Shown: one piece after another, positions 61,582 through 64,000 of the stretch
Layout: every line of letters starts with the position of its first letter
Numbering within the stretch: position 1 is the first letter of the stretch
From: Bradyrhizobium sp. in8p8
GTDB lineage: Bacteria > Pseudomonadota > Alphaproteobacteria > Rhizobiales > Xanthobacteraceae
Direction of reading: 5' to 3'
Assembly: GCF_000426845.1 (NCBI RefSeq)
Contig: NZ_AUGD01000001.1
Coordinates: 451,001-515,000, forward strand
Length of the DNA stretch: 64,000 nt
Notes under the pieces: generated by a model
Told to the model about the DNA's origin: nothing
Databases searched by the model: none
What the model saw: the letters and a program-made list of their open reading frames with translations, nothing else
Program-made: the position numbers and the translations under genes

Positions 61582-61669
61582 CCGTCATGGCCGGGCTTGA
61601 CCCGGCTATCCCCGCCTTTGCCCGACGCTCGAAGAACTTGGGTGCCCGGGACAAGCCCGGGCACGACGA
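61582..61669. repeat. Palindromic intergenic repeat, family C
   Basis: Ends resemble those of the 3609-3713 copy: ccgtcatggccgggcttgac at the left and gggacaagcccgggcacgac at the right. It separates the GntR and dioxygenase genes. Confidence 0.75.
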
Positions 61670-61705
61670 GAAAAGACCAACAAACAAGCTACAGGAGGAC
61701 GACCC

Positions 61706-62506
61706 ATGAAACTGTCTCAGGAGCAATTGGAGTTCTTCCATCGCGAGGGCTGGCTGTTCCTGCCCGAATTGTTCAGCCAGGAGGAGGTCGACCTGCTCGC
61801 GCGCGAGGCGGTCGGCATCTACGACGCCAACCGGCCGGAGGTCTGGCGTGAGAAGAGCGGCGCGCCACGCACGGCCTTTGCTGCGCATCTCTACAACGAA
61901 GCGTTCGGCATCCTCGGCGCCCATCCGCGCATGATCGAGCCGGTCGAACAGGTGTTCGGCGAGCCTGTCTACATGCATCAGTTCAAGATCAACGCCAAAT
62001 CGGCCTTCACCGGCGATGTCTGGCAGTGGCATCAGGATTACGGCACCTGGAAGCGCGACGACGGCATGCCGGAGCCGCGGGCGATGAATATTGCGATCTT
62101 CCTCGACGAGGTGATGCCGATCAACGGCCCGCTGATGCTGGTGCCTCGCAGCCAGAACGCCGGTGATCTCGAAGCCTCGCACGACCTCGCCACCACGTCC
62201 TATCCGCTGTGGACGCTTGACGAGGATACGGTGACGCGCCTCGTCAAGCAGGGCGGGATCGTCGCGCCTACGGGCAAGCCCGGCGGCATGCTGATGTTCC
62301 ACGGCAATCTCGTGCACGGGTCCAGCGGCAACATCACGCCTTATCCGCGCAAGATCGTTTATCTGACGCTGAATGCCGTCTCGAACCACATCCGTAACCC
62401 CACGCGGCCGGACTACATTGCGCATCGCGACTTTACGCCGATAAAGACGGTGGCGGACGACGCGCTGCTGCGGCTCGCACGTGCGCCGCGACAAGCGGCG
62501 GAGTAA
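61706..62506 (+). CDS. Phytanoyl-CoA dioxygenase family protein
   Basis: 266-residue Fe(II)/2-oxoglutarate-dependent oxygenase. The first iron ligands are in WQWHQDYGTW, the distal histidine in FHGNLVHGSSGN, and the 2-oxoglutarate arginine in the following segment. The stretch WHQDYGTWKRDDGMPEPRA resembles ectoine hydroxylase EctD, but no ectoine genes are present, so another hydroxylation is likely. An AGGAGG site precedes ATG. Downstream of the GntR regulator and upstream of the interrupted oxidoreductase, they may form one pathway. Confidence 0.88.
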   Translation: MKLSQEQLEFFHREGWLFLPELFSQEEVDLLAREAVGIYDANRPEVWREKSGAPRTAFAAHLYNEAFGILGAHPRMIEPVEQVFGEPVYMHQFKINAKSAFTGDVWQWHQDYGTWKRDDGMPEPRAMNIAIFLDEVMPINGPLMLVPRSQNAGDLEASHDLATTSYPLWTLDEDTVTRLVKQGGIVAPTGKPGGMLMFHGNLVHGSSGNITPYPRKIVYLTLNAVSNHIRNPTRPDYIAHRDFTPIKTVADDALLRLARAPRQAAE

Positions 62507-62510
62507 GCTG

Positions 62511-62612
62511 TCATCCCGGAGCGACGCGGAGTGTCGGGCCCGGAATCCATCGGGCGACAGAGATTGTGGAAAAATGGATTCCGGACTCGCGCTTCGCGCG
62601 CCCCCGGGATGA
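62511..62612. repeat. Palindromic intergenic repeat, family B
   Basis: Begins tcatcccggagcgacgcgga and ends cgcgcgcccccgggatgac, with inner ggaatccat and atggattcc. Confidence 0.8.
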
Positions 62613-62667
62613 CGAACGTTGATAGTTCGCGTCGCCTAGCAGCCTTAACGCTCACGGATTCTTCTCC

Positions 62668-63981
62668 ATGAACCTCTTCCGCCTCCTGCAGGCCCGTGCC
62701 GCCGCCGGCAAGCCGGTCCGCGTTGCGTTGATTGGCGCCGGCAAGTTCGGCTCGATGTTTCTGGCACAGGTGCCTCACACGCCGGGACTGGAGGTCGCTG
62801 TCATCGTCGACATCGACCGCGACCGTGCGCGCGAGGCGTGCCGCACCGTCGGCTGGGAGCCAGAGCGCATCGCCGCGACCGCCTTCACCGATGACGGTGT
62901 GCGCGCGATCGCCGGCGACGCGATCGACGTGGTGGTGGAAGCGACCGGCAATCCCGCCGCCGGCATCAGGCATGCGCGCGCCGCGATTGCGGCGGGCAAG
63001 CATATCGTGATGGTCAATGTCGAGGCCGACGTGCTGGCGGGCCCTTTGCTCGCGGATGAAGCGCGCGAGGCGGGCGTGGTCTAGTCGCTTGCCTATGGCG
63101 ATCAGCCGGCCCTGACGGCAGAGATGGTGGATTGGGCACGCGCCACCGGCTTTCGCGTGGTCGCGGCCGGCAAGGGGACAAAATATCTGCCGGCCTATCA
63201 CGACGTGACGCCCGACGGCGTCTGGCAGCATTACGGCCTGACGGCGGGCGAGGCACAGTCGGCAGGCATGAACCCGCAGATGTTCAACTCCTTCCTCGAC
63301 GGCACCAAATCGGCGATCGAGATGGCCGCGATCGCCAACGCCTGCGACCTCGATGTGCCCACGGACGGCCTGATGTTTCCGCCCTGCGGCGTCGACGACC
63401 TGCCGCACATCCTGCGGCCGCGTTCGCGGGGCGGCGTGCTGGAGCGGCCGGGACTGGTGGAGGTGGTTTCCTCACTCGAGCGCGACGGCCGGCCGGTGTT
63501 TCGCGATCTCCGATGGGGCGTCTACGTGGTGCTGGAGGCGCCGAACGATTATGCAGCCGATTGCTTCAGACAATATGGCCTCAAGACCGATGGGAGCGGC
63601 CGCTATGCGGCGATGTACAAGCCCTATCATCTGATCGGTCTCGAGCTGAACATCTCGGTGCTGTCGGCCGCGCTGCGGGGCGAGCCGACCGGGCAGCCCG
63701 GCGGCTTTCGCGGCGATGTCGCAGCGGTGGCGAAGCGCGAGCTGCGGGCGGGCGAGATGCTGGACGGCGAAGGGGGCTACACGGTCTGGGGCAAGCTTGT
63801 GCCGGCGGCAGCCAGCCTGAAGGCCGGCGCGCTGCCGATCGGCCTCGCGCATCGCGTGAGGCTGAAACGCGCCGTCGGCCACGGCGCGGTGCTGCGCTGG
63901 AGCGATGTCGAGTTCGACGCGGGCGACGAAACGGTGAAGACGCGCAAGGCCATGGAAGCCGCCTTCGCAGCGCAACATTGA
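62668..63981 (+). pseudogene. SAF-domain NAD(P)-dependent oxidoreductase, interrupted by amber codon
   Basis: The frame from ATG at 62668 to the stop at 63979-63981 would encode about 437 residues, broken only by one TAG at 63082-63084 (GVV-stop-SLAYGDQPALTAEMV). The part before has a Rossmann motif (VALIGAGKFGSMFLAQV) and the part after has the catalytic half and the C-terminal SAF domain (AVAKRELRAGEMLDGEGGYTVWG). The position would normally be tyrosine, one base from TAG. Relatives are NAD-dependent homoserine-dehydrogenase-like enzymes of unknown substrate. No frameshift or other damage is seen, so this is either a recent mutation, a sequencing error, or a strain polymorphism. Confidence 0.82.
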
Positions 63982-64000
63982 CCGGCTTGGCATCGCGCAA

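Noticed and set aside
63082..63084. Amber codon read as pyrrolysine or programmed read-through
   Set aside because: No pyrrolysine genes or structured element are seen, and tyrosine is a one-base change away, so a nonsense change or error is simpler.
1..64000. CRISPR array, tRNA, rRNA or prophage
   Set aside because: No regularly spaced repeats, no cloverleaf in gaps, and no integrase, transposase or phage structural gene was found.

Overview
The window reads as chromosomal DNA of an alphaproteobacterium of the order Rhizobiales, most likely Bradyrhizobium or a close relative. The reasons are high G+C codon usage, a complete PhyR-NepR-EcfG general stress module, a homospermidine synthase locus, two DUF3551 secreted proteins, an alpha-type Zur box, and many copies of palindromic intergenic repeats of the kind common in bradyrhizobia. 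I see no phage, insertion sequence, CRISPR array, rRNA or tRNA. Genus and family names are from memory of protein families, not from a search.

Layout. 1-3.6 kb: end of gltB and all of gltD (glutamate synthase). 3.7-7 kb: an Imm32-like small protein, an outer-membrane barrel protein and arabinose-5-phosphate isomerase (kdsD/kpsF). 7.1-12.7 kb: a carboxymuconolactone-decarboxylase-like protein divergent from an HxlR regulator, an NfeD/SPFH membrane pair, hemH with an orphan ABC binding protein, a MAPEG protein and a thioesterase. 12.8-16.7 kb: M3 peptidase, DUF1007 protein and NicO-type nickel/cobalt transporter with a very His-rich loop, in a tightly overlapped operon. 17.1-21.6 kb: polyamine locus (a ~500-nt structured leader, ornithine decarboxylase, GNAT, Rid-family protein, homospermidine synthase). 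22.2-29 kb: metal region: MgtC, a WD40 protein, a CobW-type GTPase, ZnuA/B/C-like transporter and a small His-rich membrane protein, all on the minus strand behind one Zur box, preceded by a permease split into two homologous half-genes. 29.2-34.2 kb: Fe-type superoxide dismutase, GNAT, MATE exporter, DUF3095 cyclase-like protein, small proteins. 34.3-38.6 kb: SDR, AMP-ligase, free-standing acyl carrier protein and a long-chain acyl-CoA synthetase. 38.8-42.8 kb: DUF3551 pair, htpG, a secreted protein and a SnoaL-like protein. 42.9-44.7 kb: phyR, nepR and ecfG. 44.8-56.9 kb: a nitroreductase, then a large acyl-CoA catabolism cluster (three acyl-CoA dehydrogenases, feruloyl-CoA-synthase-like ligase, enoyl-CoA hydratase, SDR dehydrogenase, TetR, and divergent thiolase plus ligase). 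56.9-64 kb: ogt, two tandem alpha/beta hydrolases, an ECF41-type sigma factor divergent from its AhpD-like partner, a GntR regulator, a phytanoyl-CoA-dioxygenase-like protein, and an SAF-domain oxidoreductase interrupted by one amber codon.

How the genes work together. The polyamine locus takes ornithine to putrescine and then homospermidine. The zinc operon couples uptake (ZnuABC-like) with intracellular handling (CobW GTPase) and two uncharacterised partners. The acyl-CoA cluster contains every activity needed to activate a carboxylic acid and shorten it by beta-oxidation, probably under the TetR protein. Two stress sigma systems are present: EcfG (general stress) and ECF41, the latter with matching promoters for both divergent genes.

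The observations most worth following are the mirrored ECF41 promoters (59.78-59.84 kb), the Zur-headed operon with a near-leaderless His-rich protein and CobW-WD40 pair, the split duplicated permease, the structured leader before ornithine decarboxylase, and the single amber codon at 63082. None is certain to be new; the metal region is the best candidate for an incompletely described system.
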